The position numbers and the translations under genes are program-made. From the NCBI RefSeq assembly GCF_034377285.1, contig NZ_CP139715.1:434001-498000 (forward strand): DNA of 64,000 bases. Reading direction: 5' to 3'. Numbering within the stretch: the stretch's first letter is position 1; the number at the start of each line of letters is the position of its first letter. This DNA comes from Thalassobaculum sp. OXR-137 (GTDB taxonomy: Bacteria; Pseudomonadota; Alphaproteobacteria; Thalassobaculales; Thalassobaculaceae). The notes below the pieces were generated by a model that was given only the letters and a program-made list of their open reading frames with translations, searched no databases and had not been told where the DNA came from. Below, one piece after another: positions 26,902-36,042 of the stretch.

Positions 26902-27645
26902 TTAGGATTCATTGCTGTCCCGCTTGCCCAGGCCGCCGGTGCCGAGATCCATGAGCTGCCGCTGAAGGATCTCGAGCTGCGTCTGGAGCTGGCGGACCGC
27001 CGCCGCCGTGTCCTCGCCCGTCGGCGCCGGGGCGCTCGCCGGTTCCGGCTTCGGCGCCGCCGCCCCCGGGGCGGTGCCCGGCGGGGTGAACATGGACATC
27101 GCCTGTTCCAGCATCGTCAGGTTGCGCTTGGTCATGTCCTCGATCGAGCCGAACGGGTACATGCCGCCGAACGCTTCCTGCATGTAGTTGCGCATCCGCT
27201 CCTGGTTCTGGGAGAACGCGGCCATGGAGGATTCGAGATATCCCGGAACCACCATCTGCAGGTTGTCGCCGTAGAAGCTGATGAGCTGGCGCAGGAAGCC
27301 GATGGGGAGCAGGTTCTGCCCCTTGGCCTCTTCTTCGACGATGATCTGGGTCAGAACCGCGCGGGTGATGTCCTCGCTGGTCTTGGCGTCGTAGACCACG
27401 AACTCCACGCCATCCTTCACCATCTGACACAGGTGGTCGAGGGTGACGTAGCTGCTCGTCGCCGTGTTGTAGAGCCGCCGGTTCGCGTATTTCTTGATGG
27501 TGATCGGCTCGGCGCCACCGGTCGCACCGGAGCCGTCCTCCGCCTCCGACCGCCGGCCGACCGTCGAGGCCTTCGCCGCTGCGGATCTGCGGACCGGGGT
27601 CCGGGTCGCCTTCTTGCCGGCGTCTGTCTTGGAACTATCCGTCAT
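26902..27645 (-). CDS. phaR: Polyhydroxyalkanoate synthesis repressor PhaR
   Basis: PhaR (247 aa) represses phasin and PHA genes and is released by binding PHA granules. The conserved DNA-binding domain is about 49-110 (ITIKKYANRRLYNTATSSYV, LDHLCQMVKDG), followed by the PHB-accumulation domain (GFLRQLISFYGDNLQMVVPGYL, about 117-157). The C-terminus is Ala/Pro-rich with a final helix. ATG at 27645 is chosen; the frame extends to 27903 without family similarity. It is divergent from the PhaE-like gene, so the 227-bp gap 27646-27872 should contain both promoters. Confidence 0.93.
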   Translation of the reverse strand: MTDSSKTDAGKKATRTPVRRSAAAKASTVGRRSEAEDGSGATGGAEPITIKKYANRRLYNTATSSYVTLDHLCQMVKDGVEFVVYDAKTSEDITRAVLTQIIVEEEAKGQNLLPIGFLRQLISFYGDNLQMVVPGYLESSMAAFSQNQERMRNYMQEAFGGMYPFGSIEDMTKRNLTMLEQAMSMFTPPGTAPGAAAPKPEPASAPAPTGEDTAAAVRQLQTQLEILQRQLMDLGTGGLGKRDSNES

Positions 27646-27872
27646 GGCCTGCTGTCCCACCCTCGGTTCAGTTCTTTGGGTTTCTTTTAACACTGCGCCG
27701 CCCGTTTGTGCTTTGCAACGATGATGTCCGGAATCCGTGCAATTTCCCGACCTTGCCGCGTGTGGCGGCGCGGAAGCCTGTACCTTAGGTAGGGGTATCC
27801 CCCGCCCTTGGCCCATCGGAACCGGCATGTGATACTGCGCCGCCCGGACCGCACCGCATGACATGACCGCAA

Positions 27873-28379
27873 ATGACCGATTCCGCCGACAGCTCCTCCC
27901 CACCGCCCGACGCCGGCGACCTGGCGCGCCGGTTCATGGATCTGTGGCAATCCCAGGTCCAGGCAATGGCGACCGATCCGGAAGTGACCGACGCGATGCG
28001 CCGCTGGACCGCCCTGTGGACCGGCCAGGGCTTCGCCGCTCCGCCGGCGCGGCCGATGGCCGACGGGCTGCAGCCCGGCTACGGACCCGGCGCCGCTGCT
28101 GCCTCTTCATCTGCGGCCGCTTCGCCTTATAGTGCCGGCCATGACGGCGACAGCGAACGGTATCGGAAGCAGCAGGGACGCCCCACGGCCGGGGCCGCGC
28201 CCGCTGCCCCTGTATCTGAGCGCGGCGGCGACGACCTGGCTCTCATCCTACGCGAGCTCCGTCGCCTGGAAGAACGGATCGCTCGACTGGAAGAACGGCT
28301 TGAGCGAGACGGCGGCGAGCCTGAAGGCCCAGCTCGACGCCCTGGAGGCGGCAAGAGCCGCAGCGGCCGCCGGTCATAG
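27873..28379 (+). CDS. PhaE-like small PHA synthase-associated protein
   Basis: A 168-residue protein: an N-terminal helical module (DLARRFMDLWQSQVQAMATD, EVTDAMRRWTALW), an Ala/Ser/Gly/Pro-rich linker (about 50-115) and a C-terminal coiled-coil LILRELRRLEERIARLEERL before a basic tail. Helix-linker-coiled-coil with PHA genes resembles the short PhaE-type subunits and PhaM-like granule proteins, but this is a weak family call. Its last 239 bases also encode the N-terminus of the following hydrolase in another frame. No strong Shine-Dalgarno is visible. Confidence 0.65.
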   Translation: MTDSADSSSPPPDAGDLARRFMDLWQSQVQAMATDPEVTDAMRRWTALWTGQGFAAPPARPMADGLQPGYGPGAAAASSSAAASPYSAGHDGDSERYRKQQGRPTAGAAPAAPVSERGGDDLALILRELRRLEERIARLEERLERDGGEPEGPARRPGGGKSRSGRRS

Positions 28380-29457
28380 CGGACCCGGCCCCGCCCCCGC
28401 GCCCGAGAGCTTCGAGAGCGCGATGGAGGAGGAGGTCCGCCGCCGCCTCGACCGCTTCCTGTCCGGGATCGAGCGCTACCGCCACCACCCCTATCGCCGC
28501 ACCGTCGCCGAACCGGCCGTCTGCTGGAAGGACGGAAGCTCCCTGCTGCTCGACTATGGGAGCGTACCGGGGGCGGCGCCGGACGGCATTCCGATCCTGG
28601 TCGTGCCCTCCCTGGTCAACCGCGGCTACGTGCTCGACCTGACCGAGGAGCGCTCCCTGCTGCGCGACCTGGCCCGGCGCGGCTACCGGCCGTTCCTGGT
28701 GGACTGGGGTTTTCCCGGCGAGGCGGAGCGGCGGTTTACCCTGACCGACTATGTCGCCGGGCGGCTGGAGGCGGCGCTGGAGGCCGTCCTCACCATCACC
28801 GGAACCCGCCCCGCCCTGCTCGGCTACTGCATGGGCGGGCTGCTGGCCGTGGCCCTGGCCCAGCGCCGGCCGCGCGACATATCCGGACTGCTGCTGCTCG
28901 CCACCCCGTTCGACTTCGCCGCCGACGCGCCGCCGATCGCCGCCTCCCTGCCGATGGCCGAACCTTGGCTGTCCGGCGCCATAGAGACCCTGGGCTGGCT
29001 GCCGACCGACTGGATCCAGGCGCTGTTCTTCGCGCTGGACCCGCTGCTGGTGATCAACAAATTCCTGCGCTTCGGCGCGACCGACGCCGCCACGCCGGAA
29101 GCGGCCGAGTTCGTCGCCCTGGAGGACTGGCTGAACGACGGGGTACCGCTGGCCGCCCCGGTGGCCCGAGAGGCGCTGTTCGACTGGTACGGCCGCAACA
29201 CCCCCGCAATCGGGGACTGGCGGATTGCCGGGAGGACGGTTATTCCGGAACAGGTGACGGTGCCGGCCCTCGCCATGATCCCGGCGCGCGACCGCATCGT
29301 CCCGCCCGCCTCGGCCCGCGCCCTGGCCGACCGCCTGCCGAACGCCACCCGGGCCGATGTGGCGCTGGGCCATATCGGCATGGTGGTCAGCGCCGGTGCG
29401 CCGAGCCGGGCCTGGACGACCCTGCATACCTGGCTCGCCGAAACGATGCCGGGCTGA
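28141..29457 (+). CDS. PhaC-like alpha/beta fold hydrolase
   Basis: A 438-residue PHA-synthase/depolymerase-like protein. The lipase-like box is GYCMGG with nucleophile Cys230, as in PHA synthases (Ser in most hydrolases); Asp384 (PARDRIVP) and His411 (LGHIGMV) complete the triad. The N-terminal part GPRPLPLYLSAAATTWLSS and ERYRHHPYRR match a Rhodospirillales group of short PhaC-like enzymes. ATG at 28141 is taken; GTG at 28132 is possible. ATG at 28423 would avoid the overlap with the PhaE-like gene but would remove conserved N-terminal sequence. It may polymerise or degrade PHA. Confidence 0.82.
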   Translation: MTATANGIGSSRDAPRPGPRPLPLYLSAAATTWLSSYASSVAWKNGSLDWKNGLSETAASLKAQLDALEAARAAAAAGHSGPGPAPAPESFESAMEEEVRRRLDRFLSGIERYRHHPYRRTVAEPAVCWKDGSSLLLDYGSVPGAAPDGIPILVVPSLVNRGYVLDLTEERSLLRDLARRGYRPFLVDWGFPGEAERRFTLTDYVAGRLEAALEAVLTITGTRPALLGYCMGGLLAVALAQRRPRDISGLLLLATPFDFAADAPPIAASLPMAEPWLSGAIETLGWLPTDWIQALFFALDPLLVINKFLRFGATDAATPEAAEFVALEDWLNDGVPLAAPVAREALFDWYGRNTPAIGDWRIAGRTVIPEQVTVPALAMIPARDRIVPPASARALADRLPNATRADVALGHIGMVVSAGAPSRAWTTLHTWLAETMPG

Positions 29458-29515
29458 AGAAACGAGACGAGATCAACGATCGCCCGCCAAAGGGCCTCCG
29501 GGAGGAAGACCGACC

Positions 29516-30655
29516 ATGAACGACGCCACCCCCGCCGCCCCCGATCTGGGCGCCATCCCGCAAGCCGATCTGGACCGGGTGCGCGACGAGTTCCACGTGC
29601 TGCACGAGATCGTCAAGCGCGCCCGGGTGAACCTGGACCGCAACACCTGGGACTACATGCGCGGCGGCACCGAGAGCGAGACCACGGTCAAGCGCAACCG
29701 GCTGGCCTTCGACAAGATCGGCTTCCGCCCGCGGGTGCTGCGCGACATGCGCGAGGTCGACACGTCCGGCGACTTCCTCGGTACCAAGGTCACCCTGCCG
29801 CTGGTGCTCTGCCCGGTCGGCAGCCTGGAGAGCTTCGCCGCCCACGGCCCGGTCCAGGCGATGCGCGCCGCCTCCCATTACGGCGTGCCGCTGTTCCTGT
29901 CCTCGGTCGGCACCGTGCCGCTGGAGGACGTGGCGAAGATCGAGGGCGGCACCAAGGTGTTCTGCCTGTACAAGCGCGGCGACGACGCCTGGCTGGACGA
30001 CATCGTCGCCCGCGCCGTCGACCACGGCTACCAGTCCTTCGCCATCACCGTCGACAGCGCCTGGTACAGCCGGCGCGAGCGCGACATGGCCAACCGCTTC
30101 GTGAAGCCCTGGCGCCAGGTGCCGGGCATGGAGTTCCAGAAGGCGCTGAACTGGAAGGACGTGGAGCGGTTCAAGAAGACCCACGACATCCCGCTGATCC
30201 TGAAGGGCATCGCCACCGCCGAGGACGCCCGCATGGCGGTCGAGCACGGGGCCGAGATGGTCTTCGTCTCCAACCATGGCGGCCGCCAGCTCGACCACGG
30301 GCTGGGCGCGCTGGACGCGTTGCCGGAAGTGGTCGACGCGGTCGCCGGCCGGGCGAAGATCGCGGTCGACGGCGGCGTGACCCGCGGCTCCGACATCATC
30401 AAGGCCCGGGCGCTGGGCGCCGACGTGGTCGGCATCGGCCGGATGCTGTGCTGCGGCCTCGCCGCCGGCGGGGCGGCCGGCGTGGTGCGGGTGCTGGAGC
30501 TGCTGGAGGAGGAGGTCCGCATCGATCTCGGCCTGCTCGGCCTGAACTCCTTCGACGACATCGACGGGCGGTACATCAGCTACACCACCGCCGTCGAGCC
30601 GGCCCATGTGTGGAGCCAGTACCCGCTGCTGGCCGAGGACGACTATACGTATTGA
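29516..30655 (+). CDS. FMN-dependent alpha-hydroxy-acid dehydrogenase (LldD-like)
   Basis: A 379-residue flavoprotein of the L-lactate dehydrogenase/glycolate oxidase family, which oxidises L-2-hydroxy acids. Catalytic His254 and Arg257 lie in VSNHGGRQLDHG; Lys230 is in LILKGI; FMN-phosphate contacts are in VDGGVTRGSDIIKA and GADVVGIGRML. WDYMRGGTESE near 45-55 supplies the N-terminal active-site Tyr region. ATG at 29516 follows GGGAGGAAG. The gene is 58 bp after the PhaC-like gene on the same strand, possibly one operon. Confidence 0.88.
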   Translation: MNDATPAAPDLGAIPQADLDRVRDEFHVLHEIVKRARVNLDRNTWDYMRGGTESETTVKRNRLAFDKIGFRPRVLRDMREVDTSGDFLGTKVTLPLVLCPVGSLESFAAHGPVQAMRAASHYGVPLFLSSVGTVPLEDVAKIEGGTKVFCLYKRGDDAWLDDIVARAVDHGYQSFAITVDSAWYSRRERDMANRFVKPWRQVPGMEFQKALNWKDVERFKKTHDIPLILKGIATAEDARMAVEHGAEMVFVSNHGGRQLDHGLGALDALPEVVDAVAGRAKIAVDGGVTRGSDIIKARALGADVVGIGRMLCCGLAAGGAAGVVRVLELLEEEVRIDLGLLGLNSFDDIDGRYISYTTAVEPAHVWSQYPLLAEDDYTY

Positions 30656-30692
30656 GAGGGCCGCCCGGCTCTTCCCTTCATCCCTGAATTAT

Positions 30693-30850
30693 CGACTTCC
30701 TGGACGGATCCCCGGCCCAGGCCTTGAGCCGGGGCGGGGGCCGATCCAGGACCCTGTGATCGACGCCGGGGCACGATCCCGGATCGCCTCCCGGATCAGG
30801 TCCGGGCGCCGTCCGGGACGTCGGCTAGCACGTGTTCCGGGACGTCGGCT
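30693..30850. repeat. Degenerate family C palindrome plus 15-bp direct repeat
   Basis: The 30656-30952 gap starts with a left arm like family C (CGACTTCCTGGACGG at 30693) and GCCGATCCAGGACCCTG in the middle, with a degraded right arm CCGTCCGGGACGTCG at 30809-30823. A 15-bp direct repeat TCCGGGACGTCGGCT occurs at 30812-30826 and 30836-30850, suggesting partial duplication of the right arm. It separates two tandem plus-strand genes. Confidence 0.75.
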
Positions 30851-30952
30851 CGTAAGGACAGTCGCTCGGACCGTCTGTGACGTCACCGATAGTCCTCGCC
30901 GCCCCGCTGCCGCACGCCTAGGGTCCGCGCCCAACCCTCGGGAGCGGAACCC

Positions 30953-31510
30953 ATGGACCAGCCCGTCTTTTTCGACTCGCCGGCCGACCTCGCGCGCGTC
31001 CTGATCACCGCGCCGCTGCTCTATCTGGCGATCATCGTCTCGGTGCGGATTTCCGGGAAGCGCACCACGTCGCAGATGAACAATTTCGACTGGATCGTCA
31101 CCGTCAGCCTCGGGTCGCTCGCCGCGTCGGGCATCCTGGCGAAGGACATCAGCATCGCCGAGACCGTGCTGGCCATGCTGCTGCTGATCGGCCTGCAGTG
31201 GATCCTGACCAAGGCGTCCTACCATTTCCCGGCCTTCGCCGGCCTGATCAAGAACGAGCCGACCGTCCTGGTGCGCGACGGCGTCGTCCTCCACACCGCC
31301 CTGCGGCGCGAGCGCGTCACCGAGGCGGAAGTCCGCAACGCCATCCGCGCCGCCGGCCACACCCATATGGACGCGGTCGGCTGGGCGATCATGGAAACCG
31401 ACGGCAAGGTCAGCGTGATCGGCCGTCCGAGCCCCGACCGGCCCGACGGGGATCCGGCGGACGGAGATTTGGGCGGCGATGCGTTGCCGCCGGTCGGGGT
31501 GAAACGCTAG
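30953..31510 (+). CDS. DUF421 (YetF-like) membrane protein
   Basis: A 185-residue protein with three N-terminal helices (about 17-33, 45-65, 70-85) and a C-terminal YetF-type domain. Family marks: RISGKRTTSQMNNFDWIVTVSLGS and LVRDGVVLHTALRRERVTEAEVRNAIRAAG. YetF-like proteins are implicated in spore or stress physiology elsewhere; the molecular function is unknown. ATG at 30953 follows GGGAG. Its TAG stop shares CTAG with the stop of the convergent exonuclease gene. Confidence 0.88.
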   Translation: MDQPVFFDSPADLARVLITAPLLYLAIIVSVRISGKRTTSQMNNFDWIVTVSLGSLAASGILAKDISIAETVLAMLLLIGLQWILTKASYHFPAFAGLIKNEPTVLVRDGVVLHTALRRERVTEAEVRNAIRAAGHTHMDAVGWAIMETDGKVSVIGRPSPDRPDGDPADGDLGGDALPPVGVKR

Positions 31511-32121
31511 GGCGCTCCGGTCCCCGGTCCCGCGCCCACCTCAGACGCCACCGGCATCGCCAGCACTCGCAGCAACAGGTGGGCATAGCCGACCGCGTCG
31601 TCGATCGCCCGGTGGCTGTGCGGCACGGCACCGAGCCATTCCGGTGGGTAGCGCTTCTCGTGCAGGGTGGCCGGGTCCCGGCCGAGCCGCCCGGCGATCA
31701 GGCTCGGCAGGTCCAGCGCGGTCGGCGCGAACAGCGCCTCGCCCGAGAGCGGTCCCCGGTTCAGCGGCACCCCCACGTAGCGCCGCAGATACCAGTCAAC
31801 CCAGATGCCGTCGAAGGTGAGCGGATGGGCGACGAAGATCCGCGGCGCCGGCAGCGCCCGCACCCAGTCGGCCCAGCGCGTCATGGCCTCGCCCGGCGCC
31901 ACCGGATCGGATGTGGCCGCCGCCCAGGCCTCCGGCTGGGTCCGCCACCAGGCGGCCGTCTCCGGATAGGCGGCGTGGCCCGGCTGCGGGGCGAGATTGA
32001 GGGTGAAGGTGCCGACGATCCCCCGCCCCGGCGCACAGGCGGCCGTGGCGAGCGACAGCATCGAGTTCTCGGCCGGCTCCGGGCCGTCGGTCTCGATGTC
32101 GGTGACGAGGTAGAGGGTCAC
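31507..32121 (-). CDS. DnaQ-like 3'-5' exonuclease (RNase H fold)
   Basis: A 204-residue DEDD exonuclease: motif I TDIETDG (Asp8, Glu10), motif II AHPLTFDGIWVDWYL (about 100-114, Asp), motif III HSHRAIDDAVGYAHLLL (about 168-184, His and Asp; DEDDh type). It resembles the proofreading/oligoribonuclease-type single-domain exonucleases, substrate unknown. The start at 32121 lies 54 bp from the end of the AT-rich ATPase gene on the same strand. Base composition here is still normal, so the foreign segment begins just beyond. Confidence 0.82.
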   Translation of the reverse strand: MTLYLVTDIETDGPEPAENSMLSLATAACAPGRGIVGTFTLNLAPQPGHAAYPETAAWWRTQPEAWAAATSDPVAPGEAMTRWADWVRALPAPRIFVAHPLTFDGIWVDWYLRRYVGVPLNRGPLSGEALFAPTALDLPSLIAGRLGRDPATLHEKRYPPEWLGAVPHSHRAIDDAVGYAHLLLRVLAMPVASEVGAGPGTGAP

Positions 32122-32175
32122 ATTATCCCTCCTCGACCAAATCCAAAGGCCGTCTAATTAGGATGAAAATAACAT

Positions 32176-33471
32176 CTATATTTTATAATCATTTCGATAA
32201 TACCTCACGATCCACCCTCTTGGACTTAGGTTGATCATTTTTCTCCTCCGATCAGTTTCTGCAGAAGCACTTTGAATCAAATTAGCCTGCTCTAGGCGAC
32301 GAAGATGCGGCTGCATGGCTGGGCCGTTGTTAAAGCCAAACTCTATAAAATCACTTGGCGAACAACCCTCTGGTAGTTTTGAAATATCATCAAAAAGCTG
32401 CCAAGCACGCGGCGTTATATCCCGTGTGCTCTCCATGGCTTGCTGGGCAACGTATGCAAACCAAGAATCAATTAACAATAATTTATCTTCAGGGTTTTCT
32501 GGCCGATTGTCACTTTCCGCACACCAAAGGACAAATGCCTCACAAAATCCAAGTGCAATTCTCAAATTATGATTTGCAATTTGGTAAATTCTACTGAATC
32601 CACCAGATTCGACTGGAGTATATGCGTCGTCTCGCTCTTTATATATATCTAGACGAGTTTCAATAACTTTTGTAACATTTTCAGGGGATAGAGCCTTTAA
32701 TTCTATTGGATCTGCAAGTTTTCCCTGAAGTCTTGGAGTCGAAATCGTACTTCTAAGTATACCGCGCGCTCCACAAAGCACCCATTTTACACCGGGAAAA
32801 GATAGCACGTCGTCCCGAAGCAATTCTAACGTCGATCTCGCCTTCTGGGAGTTATCTAAAAGTTCCAAATTATCAAGAAGACAGACAACACCACCTGATC
32901 TTTGTGATGGAAAAATTGTCATCATGATTTCACGCAAATGAGCGTCTAATCCTCCCTGCGAAAAACCTGAACTAGTATTAATGCTTCTCGTGACATTTAA
33001 GCCACCTCCGTTCCCCATAACATTCACATTGGCCCCACCGCCTAAAATTATCGGGTCGTTTAACCACATGCTAATATTATCCAAGTTCCTCAATCCACTA
33101 TGGTGTTTTTGAATTAAATCTCTGTTCTCTGAAATAAATCGAGCAAGCGAAAAAAGGAATTTTGGCGAAAAATTCGCCGCATCTTCATCAGGAGATATTT
33201 GAAAAGCCCTCGGCATCGGTAAATACAGTGGCTTAGTAGAATCCCTCTGATGCTCCAAAAATAATTTATACGCCGCAACTCCGACCAAACTAGTCTTGCC
33301 TACACCATTATCTCCTTCTATTGTTGCGTGGTTATTTGAAGATGTTATCGCTATACTCAATCGACGTAACTCAGAATTCCTGCCCACCAAAAGGCGAAGA
33401 CCTTCGTTATTAGCAGGAACCGGATCTGTACTAAAAGGATTGTCTCGAAATCCAAGTTCATTCCAAATCAT
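32176..33471 (-). CDS. AT-rich, horizontally acquired AAA-type ATPase with winged-helix-like tail
   Basis: A 431-residue P-loop NTPase in DNA of roughly 40% GC, far below its neighbours. FRDNPFSTDPVP and LLVGRNSELRRL open the protein, as in archaeal-ATPase/Orc1-Cdc6-like proteins; Walker A GDNGVGKTS (53-61), a Gly/Asn-rich loop (143-160), Walker B VVCLLDNLELL (Asp200), a CGARG sensor-like strand near 233, and a C-terminal region (about 375-425) with winged-helix character (MQPHLRRLEQANLIQ). AAGGA lies 6 nt before the ATG and a TATAAA-like -10 further upstream. It has no obvious partner gene. A defence or mobile-element function is inference. Confidence 0.8.
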   Translation of the reverse strand: MIWNELGFRDNPFSTDPVPANNEGLRLLVGRNSELRRLSIAITSSNNHATIEGDNGVGKTSLVGVAAYKLFLEHQRDSTKPLYLPMPRAFQISPDEDAANFSPKFLFSLARFISENRDLIQKHHSGLRNLDNISMWLNDPIILGGGANVNVMGNGGGLNVTRSINTSSGFSQGGLDAHLREIMMTIFPSQRSGGVVCLLDNLELLDNSQKARSTLELLRDDVLSFPGVKWVLCGARGILRSTISTPRLQGKLADPIELKALSPENVTKVIETRLDIYKERDDAYTPVESGGFSRIYQIANHNLRIALGFCEAFVLWCAESDNRPENPEDKLLLIDSWFAYVAQQAMESTRDITPRAWQLFDDISKLPEGCSPSDFIEFGFNNGPAMQPHLRRLEQANLIQSASAETDRRRKMINLSPRGWIVRYYRNDYKI

Positions 33472-33859
33472 TTTTCGTCCTTTTATTTTTATAGAGTGAT
33501 TTTTTGTTTAGTATTGTCCGGTCGAAACCCCATTATCCTTTGGCGTAATCTGTCATATTAATACTACGCTTTGCGTTGGTTGCAGACAAGAAGGATACGC
33601 TACCCGGTTCAATTTTGGCCACGCCTTCTCGGAGAAAAGCGTAAAACCGGGTCGGATCGCCGCCCCCTTGATCCACATCAACCCCACACCCCTCCCGGTT
33701 GTGGCACCCTCTCCCCGCGCTTATGTTTAACGCACGGGCCTAACCGCCCGGTCTGTGATATTCCCCGCGCCGCGGCCCAGGGCTCGTGGGCGCGCCGAAA
33801 GTCGAGACGTATGTCTGAAGAGCAGAACTCGTAAGAGACGATCCAGGAGGAGAGACCCG
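33472..33859. other. 388-bp gap: AT-rich left part, normal right part
   Basis: The AT-rich DNA of the ATPase gene continues to about 33560-33600, then composition returns to that of the chromosome. An 8-bp inverted repeat ACCCGGTT / AACCGGGT (33602-33609 and 33645-33652) lies at this transition. A frame of 87 codons at 33571-33834 has no credible composition or ribosome-binding site. I saw no attachment site, tRNA or terminal repeat. Confidence 0.6.
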
Positions 33860-35038
<1,179 letters not shown>

Positions 35039-35193
35039 CCTTTTCGGCTGCGCGGAGGGCGGGACGATAGCGCCCTCCCGTGCAACCATGATGAACCAAC
35101 GGCGTTGACGGACGGGGTGCGCCCGTCGACGCTCACAAAACCCAACGCGGCTGCTCAACGCCGCGAGGACCGGAACAGGACAGGGAGGGACGA

Positions 35194-35916
35194 ATGGCAC
35201 GCGTAGCATTGGTTACCGGCGGAACCCGCGGCATCGGCGAGGCGATCTGCGTCGCGCTCAAGGACGCTGGCTGCAAGGTCGCCGCCAATTACGGCGGCAA
35301 CGACGAGCGGGCGAAGGCCTTCACCTCCCGCACCGGCATCCCGGCCTTCAAGTGGGACGTCTCCGACTTCGAGGCCTGCAAGGAGGGTATCGCCCAGGTG
35401 GAGAAGGAGGTCGGCCCGGTCGACATCCTGGTGAACAACGCCGGCATCACCCGCGACGGCACCATCCACAAGATGAGCCACGACGCCTGGCAGGCGGTGA
35501 TCGACACCAACCTCGGCTCCTGCTTCAACATGTGCCGCAACGTCATCGAGGGCATGCGGACGCGCAATTTCGGCCGGATCGTGAATATCGGCTCGATCAA
35601 CGGCCAGGCCGGCCAGTACGGCCAGGTGAATTACGCCGCCGCCAAGTCCGGCATCCACGGCTTCACCAAGGCGCTCGCCCAGGAAGGCGCCCGGGCGGGG
35701 ATCACCGTCAACGCCATCGCGCCGGGCTATATCGACACCGACATGGTCGCGGCCGTGCCGGGAGACGTGCTCGACAAGATCAAGGCGCGCATCCCGGTCG
35801 GCCGTCTCGGCGACGCCTCGGAGATCGCCCGCGGCGTGGTGTTCCTCACCGCCGACGAGGGCGGCTTCATCACCGGCTCGACCCTGTCGATCAACGGCGG
35901 CCAGCACATGTACTGA
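35194..35916 (+). CDS. phaB: Acetoacetyl-CoA reductase
   Basis: PhaB (240 aa) is an NADPH-dependent SDR that reduces acetoacetyl-CoA to (R)-3-hydroxybutyryl-CoA. NAD(P) loop TGGTRGIG (8-15), NNAGITRDG (81-89), catalytic Ser134, Tyr147, Lys151 (NYAAAKSG), and the family end LSINGGQHMY. It follows phaA, giving an A-B pair; a PhaC-like enzyme and PhaR are 5-8 kb upstream. A hairpin terminator follows. Confidence 0.95.
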   Translation: MARVALVTGGTRGIGEAICVALKDAGCKVAANYGGNDERAKAFTSRTGIPAFKWDVSDFEACKEGIAQVEKEVGPVDILVNNAGITRDGTIHKMSHDAWQAVIDTNLGSCFNMCRNVIEGMRTRNFGRIVNIGSINGQAGQYGQVNYAAAKSGIHGFTKALAQEGARAGITVNAIAPGYIDTDMVAAVPGDVLDKIKARIPVGRLGDASEIARGVVFLTADEGGFITGSTLSINGGQHMY

Positions 35917-35940
35917 GCGGCGGCTTCCCGCCCGCTTGCG

Positions 35941-35970
35941 ACGGCCCGTCTCCCCCGCGAGGCGGGCCGT
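35941..35970 (+). terminator. Terminator after phaAB
   Basis: ACGGCCCG (35941-35948) pairs with CGGGCCGT (35963-35970), loop 14 nt, followed by TCGCGTTCC. It lies 25 bp after the phaB stop and before the sulfite-oxidase-like gene. Confidence 0.65.
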
Positions 35971-36042
35971 TCGCGTTCCGGCCCATCACGTTTTCGTGGC
36001 GCCCCCGTGCCGCCGCCCCTGTGCTGTCGTATATTCCCCGCC

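Noticed and set aside
32122-33660. Attachment sites or terminal repeats at the AT-rich island
   Set aside because: Only a 7-bp CCAAAGG/CCTTTGG inverted match and an 8-bp inverted repeat were found, too short to support a specific integration mechanism; no tRNA is nearby.
33571-33834. 87-codon frame in the gap before phaA
   Set aside because: No ribosome-binding site and Pro/Arg-rich composition; it spans the compositional boundary of the AT-rich island.
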